Source of the DNA: Winogradskyella sp.
Lineage (GTDB): Bacteria; Bacteroidota; Bacteroidia; Flavobacteriales; Flavobacteriaceae
Assembly: GCA_002722255.1 (NCBI GenBank)
Contig: PBLD01000001.1
Location: forward strand, 776,261-840,260
DNA length: 64,000 bases
Direction of reading: 5' to 3'
Position numbers and translations under genes: made by a program
In this document: positions 24,757-32,818 of the stretch, in pieces
How positions within the stretch are numbered: position 1 is the stretch's first letter
Layout: the number at the start of each line of letters is the position of its first letter
The notes under the pieces: generated by a model
The model's input: only the letters and a program-made list of their open reading frames with translations
Told to the model about the DNA's origin: nothing
Database searches by the model: none

Positions 24757-26502
24757 ATCTTCAATTTTCTTTGTAATCGAAGCAGAATCTAGTTCTTGTA
24801 ATTGCTGCAGTTGGAGTATTGTGCCTTGCTCAATAAATTCATCTGCGATACCTAAAACTTCAATGTGTTGCTTATAGTTATGCGAATTAGCAAAGGCTAA
24901 AATTGAACTTCCAAAACCTCCTACAATAGTTCCGTCTTCTATAGTGACAATGATTTTGTGTGTTTTAAAAATTTCGTGTAATAACCCTTCATCAAGTGGT
25001 TTTACAAATTGCATGTCGTAATGCGAAACGTCTAAATCTATAATAGCATCTTCAACATTTTTTGACATAGTACCAATTGATAAAAAGGCTAAATCTGTAC
25101 CTTGTTTAAGGCATTCGCCTTTTCCTATTTCAATATTTTCAAACGGTTTTTTCCAATCTAAAAGATGACCTCTGCCACGAGGATATCTTATGGCAATTGG
25201 AAAATCTATTCCTAATTGAACAGTATACATTATGTTGCGTAACGCTATAGCATCTCTTGGCGCAAAAATTACTAAGTTAGGAATACAGTTAAGGTATGCT
25301 ATATCAAAAACACCGTGATGTGTTGCGCCATCTTCACCAACCAAGCCAGCTCTATCCAAACAAAAGATAACAGGCAAGTTTTGCAACGCTACATCATGAA
25401 TAATCTGGTCGTAGGCACGTTGTAAAAAGGTAGAGTAGATGTTACAAAACGGAATTAATCCTTGTGTAGCCATACCAGCAGCCAGAGTTACGGCATGTTG
25501 TTCGGCAATACCAACATCAAACGCACGATTAGGAAAAACAGCCATCATGTATTTTAAAGAGCTACCTGTTGGCATAGCTGGCGTAATGCCAATAATTTTT
25601 TCGTTGTTTCTGGCAAGTTCTACAATGGTTTCACCAAAAACATCTTGATATTTTGGTGGCTCACTAACACTCGATTTAGTAATAAGTTCACCAGTTTTCG
25701 CATCAAATTTACCTGGTGCATGGTATTTAACCTGATCTCTCTCGGCTTGTTTTAGCCCTTTACCTTTTGTGGTAATAACATGTAAAAACTTTGGCCCTTT
25801 TACTGTTTTTAAACGTTTAAGTTCAGAAATTAATGAGGGTAAATCATGGCCATCTATTGGACCAGAATAATTAAAATTTAAGGCTTCAAAAATGTTATCT
25901 TGCTTTTGAGTCCCTTTTTTTACATTAGTTAAATACTGTTTTAATGCGCCAACGCTAGGGTCTATACCAATAGCATTATCATTAAGAATTACTAATAAAT
26001 TAGCATCTGTAACTCCAGCGTGGTTAAGACCTTCAAAGGCCATTCCGCTGGCAATTGAAGCATCTCCAATAACAGCAATATGATGTTTGTCTTCACTTTT
26101 TAATTGCGAAGCAATTGCCATTCCTAATGCTGCCGAAATTGAAGTAGAAGAGTGTCCTACACCAAAAGTATCGTAAATGCTTTCGCTACGTTTTGGGAAA
26201 CCACTAATGCCGTTTAGTTGTCTGTTGGTTTCGAAACTATCTTTTCGCCCAGTTAAAATTTTGTGACCATAAGCTTGGTGACCAACATCCCAAATCAATA
26301 AATCTTCAGGTGTGTTAAAGACGTAATGTAATGCAATGGTCAATTCTATAACACCTAAACTGGCACCAAGATGCCCTTCTTTTGTGGCTACAATGTTTAT
26401 GATGAATTCACGTAGCTCTTTAGCTACTTGAGGCAAGTCGTCGGCTTTAATTTGACGTAAATCTTGTGGCAGGTTTATATGTTTTAAAAATGAATTTTGC
26501 AC
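24730..26502 (-). CDS. dxs: 1-deoxy-D-xylulose-5-phosphate synthase
   Basis: The thiamine-diphosphate enzyme makes 1-deoxy-D-xylulose 5-phosphate from pyruvate and glyceraldehyde 3-phosphate, the first step of the MEP isoprenoid pathway. Visible motifs are WDVGHQAYGHKIL, the ThDP site VIGDASIASGMAFEGLNHAG with ILNDN, GPIDGHD, and in the pyrimidine domain DVGIAEQHAVTLAAGMA and HHGVFD. The frame extends back to a TTG at 26517. A GTG at 26502 is chosen because it lies exactly four bases after a TATTTTTG promoter element and starts just before the conserved region. This gives a protein of 590 residues. A polyprenyl synthase elsewhere in the window uses the pathway's products. Confidence 0.93.
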   Translation of the reverse strand: MQNSFLKHINLPQDLRQIKADDLPQVAKELREFIINIVATKEGHLGASLGVIELTIALHYVFNTPEDLLIWDVGHQAYGHKILTGRKDSFETNRQLNGISGFPKRSESIYDTFGVGHSSTSISAALGMAIASQLKSEDKHHIAVIGDASIASGMAFEGLNHAGVTDANLLVILNDNAIGIDPSVGALKQYLTNVKKGTQKQDNIFEALNFNYSGPIDGHDLPSLISELKRLKTVKGPKFLHVITTKGKGLKQAERDQVKYHAPGKFDAKTGELITKSSVSEPPKYQDVFGETIVELARNNEKIIGITPAMPTGSSLKYMMAVFPNRAFDVGIAEQHAVTLAAGMATQGLIPFCNIYSTFLQRAYDQIIHDVALQNLPVIFCLDRAGLVGEDGATHHGVFDIAYLNCIPNLVIFAPRDAIALRNIMYTVQLGIDFPIAIRYPRGRGHLLDWKKPFENIEIGKGECLKQGTDLAFLSIGTMSKNVEDAIIDLDVSHYDMQFVKPLDEGLLHEIFKTHKIIVTIEDGTIVGGFGSSILAFANSHNYKQHIEVLGIADEFIEQGTILQLQQLQELDSASITKKIEDLLTILHDS

Positions 26503-26506
26503 CAAG

Positions 26507-26534
26507 CAAAAATACAAGATTTTCTAGTCTTCAA
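26507..26534 (-). promoter_or_regulatory. dxs promoter, leaderless arrangement
   Basis: On the minus strand TTG (26534-26532), 17 bp, TATTTTTG (26514-26507), then four bases and the GTG start. Both elements match the Bacteroidota consensus. The promoter overlaps the stop codon of the TonB gene. Confidence 0.6.
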
Positions 26535-27516
26535 TTACAAAAGTTATAGGTAGATTATAGACCATAGAAATTGCTTTACCTCTTTGCTTACCTGGTTTAA
26601 ATTTTGGCAATAAATTTATAACGCGTATAGCTTCTGCTTCAAAAAGAGGATGAGGAGCTCTGACTTTTATGTTTGCTACATCTCCAGTTTCGTTAATTTT
26701 AAATTGTGTAAAAATTCTTTTTTTACCTTTTAAACCAGTACTGTCTCCAATATTTTGATTAAAGTTTTCCTTTACGATTTCTTTTATGCGATCTGAAAAG
26801 TAAGCTTTCTTTTCTTTGGTGGTTAATTGTTTTGGTGTGTCCAAGAATTCTGGTGGTTGCTCAATGACAATGAGTCCAAAAACGACATTGTCATTTTCAT
26901 TGAAATTATTGCATTGAATTGATAATTCACCTTCCAAAGGTTCAGTGTTATTTGGGTCAATAACTTCGATATCAGTAGTGTCCCTTGGTTGTACCACAAT
27001 ATCTCCTACAGTTTCAATAATCATCATACCTTCAACTTGAGGATCCTTTATTTTAGTTTTTGAAGATTTATCTTTTTTGTTAAGAGAATCTTGCTGTATC
27101 TCTTTTTTCTCATTGTGGTTGAGTAACGTATCAATAATTTTGTTGTTTGTTTCAACAACTTCTATGCTTTCAATTTTCTTTTTTTGTCCGTTTTCATCTT
27201 CACAATTAAACAACGTTATTCCCATAGAAATTAAAAGCGCCAACAAAAACAATCGATGGAAACTTTGGTTTTGATGAATAACAGCTTCAGGAATTCTTAA
27301 GTTAATACTGTCCAATTGACTTTGCTTTATATGTCCACAAATACGTTGGTCTTTGTTGTTGTGTAAGTAATCCTGAATAGCGTCAGGACTCATTTTTGTA
27401 AAATCCACAACAGTTTTAGTACACGATGTGCAAAATCGGCCCTTTTCGTTTGGTGTCATTTTAGACCAATCTTCATGGCATGGTTTTGGGATGGAAATAG
27501 AATAGTAAGTACTCAT
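26524..27516 (-). CDS. TonB-type energy transducer with Cys-rich N-terminal domain
   Basis: The 330-residue protein begins with a small cysteine motif domain (PCHEDWSKM, GRFCTSCTKTVVDFT; about residues 12-60) that is common in Bacteroidota TonB paralogues. One membrane helix follows (about 89-105, LFLLALLISMGITLF), then a Lys/Asp-rich periplasmic linker and a TonB C-terminal domain (about 240-330). The last contains GDVANIKVRAPHPLFEAEAIRVI and GKAISMVYNLPITF. It would pass proton-motive energy from an ExbB/ExbD complex to outer-membrane receptors; exbB/exbD genes lie at 53.4-55.7 kb. It ends 22 bp upstream of dxs. Confidence 0.85.
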   Translation of the reverse strand: MSTYYSISIPKPCHEDWSKMTPNEKGRFCTSCTKTVVDFTKMSPDAIQDYLHNNKDQRICGHIKQSQLDSINLRIPEAVIHQNQSFHRLFLLALLISMGITLFNCEDENGQKKKIESIEVVETNNKIIDTLLNHNEKKEIQQDSLNKKDKSSKTKIKDPQVEGMMIIETVGDIVVQPRDTTDIEVIDPNNTEPLEGELSIQCNNFNENDNVVFGLIVIEQPPEFLDTPKQLTTKEKKAYFSDRIKEIVKENFNQNIGDSTGLKGKKRIFTQFKINETGDVANIKVRAPHPLFEAEAIRVINLLPKFKPGKQRGKAISMVYNLPITFVIED

Positions 27517-27595
27517 AATTAATAGCTTTCTATTATTTCATCAAAATTCTTGCCGTAATAGAATCTAGTAATTTTGAAATTGTATTTTTACAACA

Positions 27596-28045
27596 ATGAT
27601 ACAGCCATTTGACGATACTTATTTTATGAAAAAAGCGCTTCAGGAAGCTGAGGTTGCTTATGAAAAAGGCGAAATTCCTGTTGGAGCAGTAATTGTTGTA
27701 GAAGACCGTATAATTGCAAGAACGCATAATCTTACAGAACTTTTAAACGATGTTACTGCGCATGCCGAAATGCAAGCCATAACGGCTGCAGCCAATTTTT
27801 TAGGTGGAAAATACTTAACCAAATGCACCTTGTATGTGACGTTAGAGCCTTGCCAAATGTGCGCAGGTGCATTATACTGGAGCCAAATTGCAAAAATAGT
27901 CTATGGAGCTTCAGATGAGCAACGTGGATTTATGACTATGGGAACAAAGTTGCATCCCAAAACAAAAGTGGTTGGTGGTGTTTTAGCTGATGAGGCTTCA
28001 GAATTAATGAAGCGATTTTTTATTGAAAAACGAAATTTGAATTAA
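27596..28045 (+). CDS. tadA: tRNA adenosine-34 deaminase
   Basis: The 149-residue zinc deaminase has the catalytic motif AHAEMQAITAA, the zinc cysteines EPCQMCAGAL, and KGEIPVGAVIV near the N-terminus. It converts A34 to inosine in the wobble position of tRNA-Arg(ACG) and is normally essential. A near-consensus TATTTTTA element ends five bases before the ATG, so transcription may start at or very near the start codon. It lies 12 bp upstream of the PrcB-like lipoprotein gene. Confidence 0.92.
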   Translation: MIQPFDDTYFMKKALQEAEVAYEKGEIPVGAVIVVEDRIIARTHNLTELLNDVTAHAEMQAITAAANFLGGKYLTKCTLYVTLEPCQMCAGALYWSQIAKIVYGASDEQRGFMTMGTKLHPKTKVVGGVLADEASELMKRFFIEKRNLN

Positions 28046-28057
28046 ACACAAAGAAAA

Positions 28058-28510
28058 ATGCATAAGTTATTAGGAATCGTAATCTTACTGTTTGCATTAA
28101 ACTGTAAGTCAACAGAAAATAAAACAAAAATGACAAAAGAAGCTATTGTTCTTATAGGAAAAGGTAATTTGTATGGTTCTGGTTCAGAAGGTATAGAGAA
28201 ACAGAATTTAATTATTACATCTCCTAAAGTATGGAAAGACTTGCTTAATAAAATGAATGCTGTTAATAAGGTTTCTGATAGTTTTTCAGAAACAGATATT
28301 GACTTTTCTGAGTATACTGTAATTGCTGTTTTTGATGAGATAAAGAATTCAGGTGGACATAGCCTAAATCTGGTTATTCAAGAAACTAAGGATAAAATTT
28401 TAGTAGAGGTGTTGAGAAAAGGGCCAAATGGTATAGCAACTTCGGTAATGACGCAACCTTATTATATTGTAAAAATTCCTAAACCTAGTTTGCCAATAGT
28501 TTTTGAATAA
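28058..28510 (+). CDS. PrcB-like C-terminal domain lipoprotein
   Basis: The 150-residue protein has a lipoprotein signal with lipobox FALNC (Cys16). The mature part resembles the PrcB C-terminal domain: YTVIAVFDEIKNSGGHSL, strands VIQETKDKILVEVL, and MTQPYYIVKIPK at the end. In some Bacteroidota, PrcB is part of a surface protease complex with PrtP; neither partner is encoded here, so the domain is likely used in another way. It is probably co-transcribed with tadA, 12 bp upstream. Confidence 0.75.
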   Translation: MHKLLGIVILLFALNCKSTENKTKMTKEAIVLIGKGNLYGSGSEGIEKQNLIITSPKVWKDLLNKMNAVNKVSDSFSETDIDFSEYTVIAVFDEIKNSGGHSLNLVIQETKDKILVEVLRKGPNGIATSVMTQPYYIVKIPKPSLPIVFE

Positions 28511-28539
28511 AAAAAACGCCCAACCAAAGGTTGAGCGTT
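28508..28539 (-). terminator. Terminator of the cold-shock gene
   Basis: The minus strand reads AACGCTCAACC, TTT, GGTTGGGCGTT and then a T tract. The stem is 11 bp with one bulged or mismatched pair. It lies about 25 bp past the cold-shock stop codon and probably also ends transcription of the PrcB-like gene from the other side. Confidence 0.75.
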
Positions 28540-28562
28540 GCACTAAAAATAAAGTATATCTC

Positions 28563-28754
28563 TTAAAGGATGCTTACGTTCGCAGCAACCATTCCTTTTC
28601 TGCCTTCTTCTTCTGTGTACTCTACATTGTCACCTTCGCGTAACTCTACGCCATTAAGGTTTGATACGTGAACGAAGATGTCTTTTCCTGTTTCTTCGTT
28701 TGTAATGAATCCAAATCCTTTTGAATCATTGAAAAATTTAACTGTTCCAGTCAT
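28563..28754 (-). CDS. Cold-shock domain protein
   Basis: The 63-residue protein is a single OB-fold cold-shock domain with RNP1 KGFGFI and RNP2 DIFVHVS. It binds single-stranded RNA or DNA and melts structure in mRNA. It is monocistronic with a good promoter (TTG, 17 bp, TACCTTTG) 25 bp upstream and a strong terminator. No long cold-shock-type leader is seen, so cold induction is not evident. Confidence 0.93.
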   Translation of the reverse strand: MTGTVKFFNDSKGFGFITNEETGKDIFVHVSNLNGVELREGDNVEYTEEEGRKGMVAANVSIL

Positions 28755-28779
28755 TATAAAAAAATAAAAAATTAAAGCC

Positions 28780-28807
28780 CAAAGGTAAGGTATTAATTGA
28801 CGCGCAA
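28780..28807 (-). promoter_or_regulatory. Promoter of the cold-shock gene
   Basis: On the minus strand TTG (28807-28805), 17 bp, TACCTTTG (28787-28780). Both fit the Bacteroidota consensus, giving a leader of about 20 bases. Confidence 0.65.
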
Positions 28808-28854
28808 GGTTAATAAATCGTTTTATTTTAAAATATTGAAAATTAATAAGTTAC

Positions 28855-29103
28855 TTAATACTTGTTTTCCCTTTGATTTTCGCGCATCTTTTCAAGATTT
28901 TCCTTGGTAAGCATATAGTCTTTAGCATCTTTTCCTTTCCATCTGTAGTAAGAAAATAAAGGAAATACGACGAAAAATAAACCCAATACACCAAACCCAA
29001 TGAGCTTTTCGGTGTAATTTGTATCTAAAACTAGTCCGCAAACGATGCTACCTACAGAGGTAATAAATGCAATAAGTGTTACAATATGAATAGGTTTCAT
29101 CAA
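28855..29103 (-). CDS. Small two-helix membrane protein
   Basis: The 82-residue protein has two transmembrane helices (about 5-25 and 33-52), followed by a charged cytoplasmic tail (RWKGKDAKDYMLTKENLEKMRENQRENKY). No family is recognised. It lies 7 bp downstream of the ClC gene on the same strand and is likely co-transcribed with it, so it may be an accessory subunit (inference). Confidence 0.65.
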   Translation of the reverse strand: MMKPIHIVTLIAFITSVGSIVCGLVLDTNYTEKLIGFGVLGLFFVVFPLFSYYRWKGKDAKDYMLTKENLEKMRENQRENKY

Positions 29104-29110
29104 TTATATT

Positions 29111-30892
29111 CTAGGATGTAAAATTAATCAATTCGTTACGATACGCTGTTAAAAGTTTAGACTTTGAAACAAAACCGAAATATTTATTGTCTTTTACCAC
29201 TGGTAAATTCCAAGCTCTAGATTGCTGAAATTTTTTCATTACTTTCTCCATGGAGTCCTCTTCGTAATAAATGATCTCTGGCGGTTTTTGCATAAAAGTT
29301 TCAACAGTTGTAGAGTTATAAAGTGACTGATCAAACATTACAGACCTAATATTGTCTAATAGAATGATGCCAATAAAATTCCGTTTGCTATCTGTAACAG
29401 GAAATAGGTTTCGGTTAGATTTAGAAACTCCATTTTTCAACATATCTCCCAGTGTCATGTCTGGGTGTAGTTCTACAAAATTTTGTTCAATAACAGAATC
29501 GAGCTTCATTAAGGTAAGAACGCTTTTGTCTTTGTTTTGAGTGAGAAGCGCACCTTTTTCTAATAATTCTTTGGTGTAAATAGTATGGTCTAAACCATTT
29601 TTATTGATGATAAAAGACATAGAAGCAGTTATCATTAAAGGTACAAAGAGTTGATAGCCTCCGGTGATTTCGGCAATTAAGAAAATAGCAGTTAATGGAG
29701 CATGCAGCACACCTGCGATAAGACCTGCCATGCCAATTAAGGTGAAGTTAGCTTCAGACACATTAAAACCTAAGCCACAATGATTAATCACTTTTGCAAC
29801 CACATTTCCTAAAGCACTTCCCATTACTAATGTTGGGATAATAATTCCGCCAGTTCCACCTGCTGCAAAAGTGGTTGTCATGGCTATGGCTTTAAAAATG
29901 GTAATTCCAAAAAGAAGTGCAATTACAATCCAGATATTGTCCAGGTGTTCATCAAAAGGTGTTTTGCCTAATGCTTCAATATCATTGCCAAGTAAAAGGT
30001 TATTTATAAAACCAAAACCTTCACCATAAAGTGGAGGAATAAAAAAGAGCATTACTCCAATGGCTAAACCACCAATAATTAGTTTTTGTCTTGCGGACTT
30101 TAATCGGTTGAATATTGAAGTGACTCCAAAATAAATTTTAGAAAAATAGATAGAAGCAACTCCAGTACCAATGCCTAAAAGAATATAAAACAATGTGTCT
30201 TTTATGGCAAACTTGTCTGAAACGCTAAACTCAAATAAGACACTGTCTCCCAGAAAGAAGTAAGAGGTTATTACTGAAGAAACCGATGCGATTAACAAAG
30301 GTAATAACGAAGCAAAAGTTAAGTCTAAACTAAATACTTCTATTGCAAAAATAATGGCAGCAATAGGTGACTTAAAAATAGAAGCAATAGCTCCGGCTGC
30401 TGCACAAGCAATTAATAGGCTTCTGGTTTTTCTATCAATATGTAATAAGCGACTAAAGTTAGAACTTAATGCAGATGCCGAAGCAATTGCAGGTCCTAAC
30501 AAACCAACCGAACCACCAAAACCTACGGTTAGAGGAGCTGTGATTAGTGGATAATAAATTTTCTTCTTATCAATGATACCATCTCTTTTTGATAGGGCAA
30601 ATAGAATAGAAGGTATGGCATGCTCGCTAGGTTTTTTTGAAATATACTTTACAAACAAATACACCAAAAACAAACCCACAATTGGTAAAATAAAATAGAT
30701 ACTATTTTCTGAAAGAATAACTCCTTTTTCAAAAATAGCTTCAATCGCAAAAGTGATGTTTTTAATGAAAACCGAAATAAGTCCAGCTAACAAACCAATG
30801 ATGAGACTTAGTAAAAAGACAAAGTTTTTTTCGGAGACATGTTTGTATCTCCAAATGAGTAATCGTTTTAATAAGTTGGACTTAGTTGGCAT
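29111..30892 (-). CDS. ClC family chloride channel/antiporter with two CBS domains
   Basis: The 593-residue protein has the ClC membrane domain (about 20-430) and two CBS domains at the C-terminus (about 455-585; FPVTDSKRNFIGIILLDNI and NLPVVKDNKYFGFVSKSKL). GGTGGIIIP near residue 350 fits the GxFxP anion-binding motif, and HAIPS stands for GSGIP. The GxEGP motif reads GLLGP (130-134), so the gating glutamate (E148 in the E. coli antiporter) is Leu132. By analogy with engineered mutants, this would uncouple proton exchange and favour passive chloride flow. The CBS pair may sense ATP or other adenine nucleotides. Confidence 0.9.
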   Translation of the reverse strand: MPTKSNLLKRLLIWRYKHVSEKNFVFLLSLIIGLLAGLISVFIKNITFAIEAIFEKGVILSENSIYFILPIVGLFLVYLFVKYISKKPSEHAIPSILFALSKRDGIIDKKKIYYPLITAPLTVGFGGSVGLLGPAIASASALSSNFSRLLHIDRKTRSLLIACAAAGAIASIFKSPIAAIIFAIEVFSLDLTFASLLPLLIASVSSVITSYFFLGDSVLFEFSVSDKFAIKDTLFYILLGIGTGVASIYFSKIYFGVTSIFNRLKSARQKLIIGGLAIGVMLFFIPPLYGEGFGFINNLLLGNDIEALGKTPFDEHLDNIWIVIALLFGITIFKAIAMTTTFAAGGTGGIIIPTLVMGSALGNVVAKVINHCGLGFNVSEANFTLIGMAGLIAGVLHAPLTAIFLIAEITGGYQLFVPLMITASMSFIINKNGLDHTIYTKELLEKGALLTQNKDKSVLTLMKLDSVIEQNFVELHPDMTLGDMLKNGVSKSNRNLFPVTDSKRNFIGIILLDNIRSVMFDQSLYNSTTVETFMQKPPEIIYYEEDSMEKVMKKFQQSRAWNLPVVKDNKYFGFVSKSKLLTAYRNELINFTS

Positions 30893-30937
30893 AGTTTAAA
30901 TCTAACAAAAAATCCTGCAAGAAGCAGGATTTAATAT

Positions 30938-32692
30938 TTATGATTTTAAATTCAATTTTAAATTGAGTTCCTGCAATTGTTCGTCATCGATAGGTGCAGG
31001 TGCATCTATCATTACATCTCTTCCCGAATTGTTTTTTGGGAAGGCAATGAAATCTCTAATCGTTTCTTGTCCTCCTAAAATAGCAACAAGTCTATCGAGA
31101 CCAAAAGCAATACCACCATGTGGAGGTGCGCCATATTCAAAAGCATCCATTAAGAAACCAAACTGCGCCCTAGCTTCTTCTTCAGAGAACCCTAAGTGTT
31201 TTAGCATAATCGCTTGTGTTGCTTTATCGTGAATACGAATAGAACCACCACCAATTTCGTTACCATTTAATACTAAATCGTAAGCATTGGCCTTAACTTC
31301 GCCTGGTTTAGAATCTAATAATTCTAATTGGCCTGGTTTTGGAGACGTAAATGGATGGTGCATCGCGTGGTAACGCTCAGTATCTTCATCCCATTCTAAG
31401 AGCGGGAAATCCATAACCCAAAGCGGTGCGAATTCGTCTGGTTTACGTAAGCCTAAACGTTCCGCTAATTCCATACGTAAAGCACTTAACTGTGTTCTTA
31501 CTTTGTGAGTGTCACCAGATAGTACACAAATTAAATCTCCTGCTTTAGCTCCAGTTACTTCAGCCCATTTAGCTAAATCGTCTTGGTCATAAAACTTATC
31601 TACTGAAGATTTGAAAGTACCATCATCATTACAACGACAATACACCATTCCTAAAGCGCCAACTTGCGGACGTTTTACCCAGTCAATAAGTTTGTCTATC
31701 TCTTTTCTTGTGTAACTGTTTCCTCCAGGAACAGCGATTCCTAATACTAATTCAGCGTTGTTAAAAACACCAAAGTCTTTATGTTGTGCTACTTCGTTAA
31801 GTTCTCCAAACTCCATTCCAAAACGAATGTCTGGTTTGTCGTTTCCATACAAACGCATAGCATCGTCATAAAGCATTCTTGGGAATTCTTGAATATCAAC
31901 TCCATTTACTTCTTTAAGTAAATGACGTGTTAAACCTTCAAAAGCGTTTAAGATATCTTCTTGTTCTACAAACGCCATTTCACAGTCTATTTGTGTAAAC
32001 TCAGGTTGTCTGTCGGCACGTAAATCTTCATCTCTAAAGCATTTTACAATTTGAAAATACTTATCCATTCCACCAACCATAAGCAATTGCTTAAAAGTTT
32101 GTGGTGATTGTGGAAGCGCATAAAATTGACCTTCGTTCATTCGAGAAGGTACCACAAAATCGCGAGCTCCTTCAGGAGTAGACTTAATTAAATAAGGAGT
32201 TTCTACTTCTATAAAACCTTCTTTTGATAAATAGTTGCGAACTTCTTGAGTAACTTTATGTCTAAATATCAAACTGTTTTTTACTGGATTACGACGAATA
32301 TCTAAGTAACGATACTTCATACGTAACTCTTCACCTCCATCTGTATCATCTTCAATAGTAAAAGGCGGTAATTTGGCAGAGTTTAAAATGGTTAATTTGC
32401 TTACCAATATTTCAACGTCGCCTGTAAGTATGTTAGGGTTTTTAGAAGCACGTTCAATAACAGTTCCTGTAACTTGAATGACAAACTCACGACCTAGCTT
32501 TTGAGCTTGTTCCATCATGGTTTTAGAAGTACGTTCTTCATCAAAAATAAGTTGTGTGATACCATAACGGTCGCGTAAGTCTACCCAAACCATAAAGCCT
32601 TTATCACGAACTTTTTGAACCCAACCTGAAAGTGTTACTTCTGTATTAATATGTGATGCTCTTAACTCACCACAGTTATGACTTCTATACAT
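30938..32692 (-). CDS. aspS: Aspartyl-tRNA synthetase
   Basis: The 584-residue class II enzyme charges tRNA-Asp. It has an N-terminal OB-fold anticodon domain (about 1-105, [21 protein letters not shown]) and motif 2 ([21 protein letters not shown]). The bacterial GAD insertion (about 290-410) and motif 3 ([16 protein letters not shown]) follow. The ATG at 32692 gives the usual start [11 protein letters not shown]; an upstream in-frame start would add 22 unrelated residues. A TAAATTTG promoter element lies 18 bp before this ATG. A terminator separates it from the efflux operon upstream. Confidence 0.96.
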   Translation of the reverse strand: MYRSHNCGELRASHINTEVTLSGWVQKVRDKGFMVWVDLRDRYGITQLIFDEERTSKTMMEQAQKLGREFVIQVTGTVIERASKNPNILTGDVEILVSKLTILNSAKLPPFTIEDDTDGGEELRMKYRYLDIRRNPVKNSLIFRHKVTQEVRNYLSKEGFIEVETPYLIKSTPEGARDFVVPSRMNEGQFYALPQSPQTFKQLLMVGGMDKYFQIVKCFRDEDLRADRQPEFTQIDCEMAFVEQEDILNAFEGLTRHLLKEVNGVDIQEFPRMLYDDAMRLYGNDKPDIRFGMEFGELNEVAQHKDFGVFNNAELVLGIAVPGGNSYTRKEIDKLIDWVKRPQVGALGMVYCRCNDDGTFKSSVDKFYDQDDLAKWAEVTGAKAGDLICVLSGDTHKVRTQLSALRMELAERLGLRKPDEFAPLWVMDFPLLEWDEDTERYHAMHHPFTSPKPGQLELLDSKPGEVKANAYDLVLNGNEIGGGSIRIHDKATQAIMLKHLGFSEEEARAQFGFLMDAFEYGAPPHGGIAFGLDRLVAILGGQETIRDFIAFPKNNSGRDVMIDAPAPIDDEQLQELNLKLNLKS

Positions 32693-32710
32693 ACTATAAA
32701 TTTTGATGTG

Positions 32711-32718
32711 CAAATTTA
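32711..32718 (-). promoter_or_regulatory. -7 element of aspS
   Basis: The minus strand reads TAAATTTG, a perfect TANNTTTG, ending 18 bp upstream of the chosen ATG. It lies inside the longer in-frame extension and so supports the downstream start. Confidence 0.6.
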
Positions 32719-32741
32719 ATGAAGTTAAATGATTATCAAAT

Positions 32742-32772
32742 AAAAAAAGCCTCAACATTTGTCGAGGCTTTT
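32742..32772 (-). terminator. Terminator of the RND efflux operon
   Basis: The minus strand reads GCCTCGACA, AA, TGTTGAGGC (9-bp stem with one G-T pair) followed by seven T. It lies about 45 bp past the RND permease stop codon. Confidence 0.8.
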
Positions 32773-32818
32773 CTGCTATTAATCAAACTACTTAAACAGG
32801 GTTAAGATAGTACTTTCA

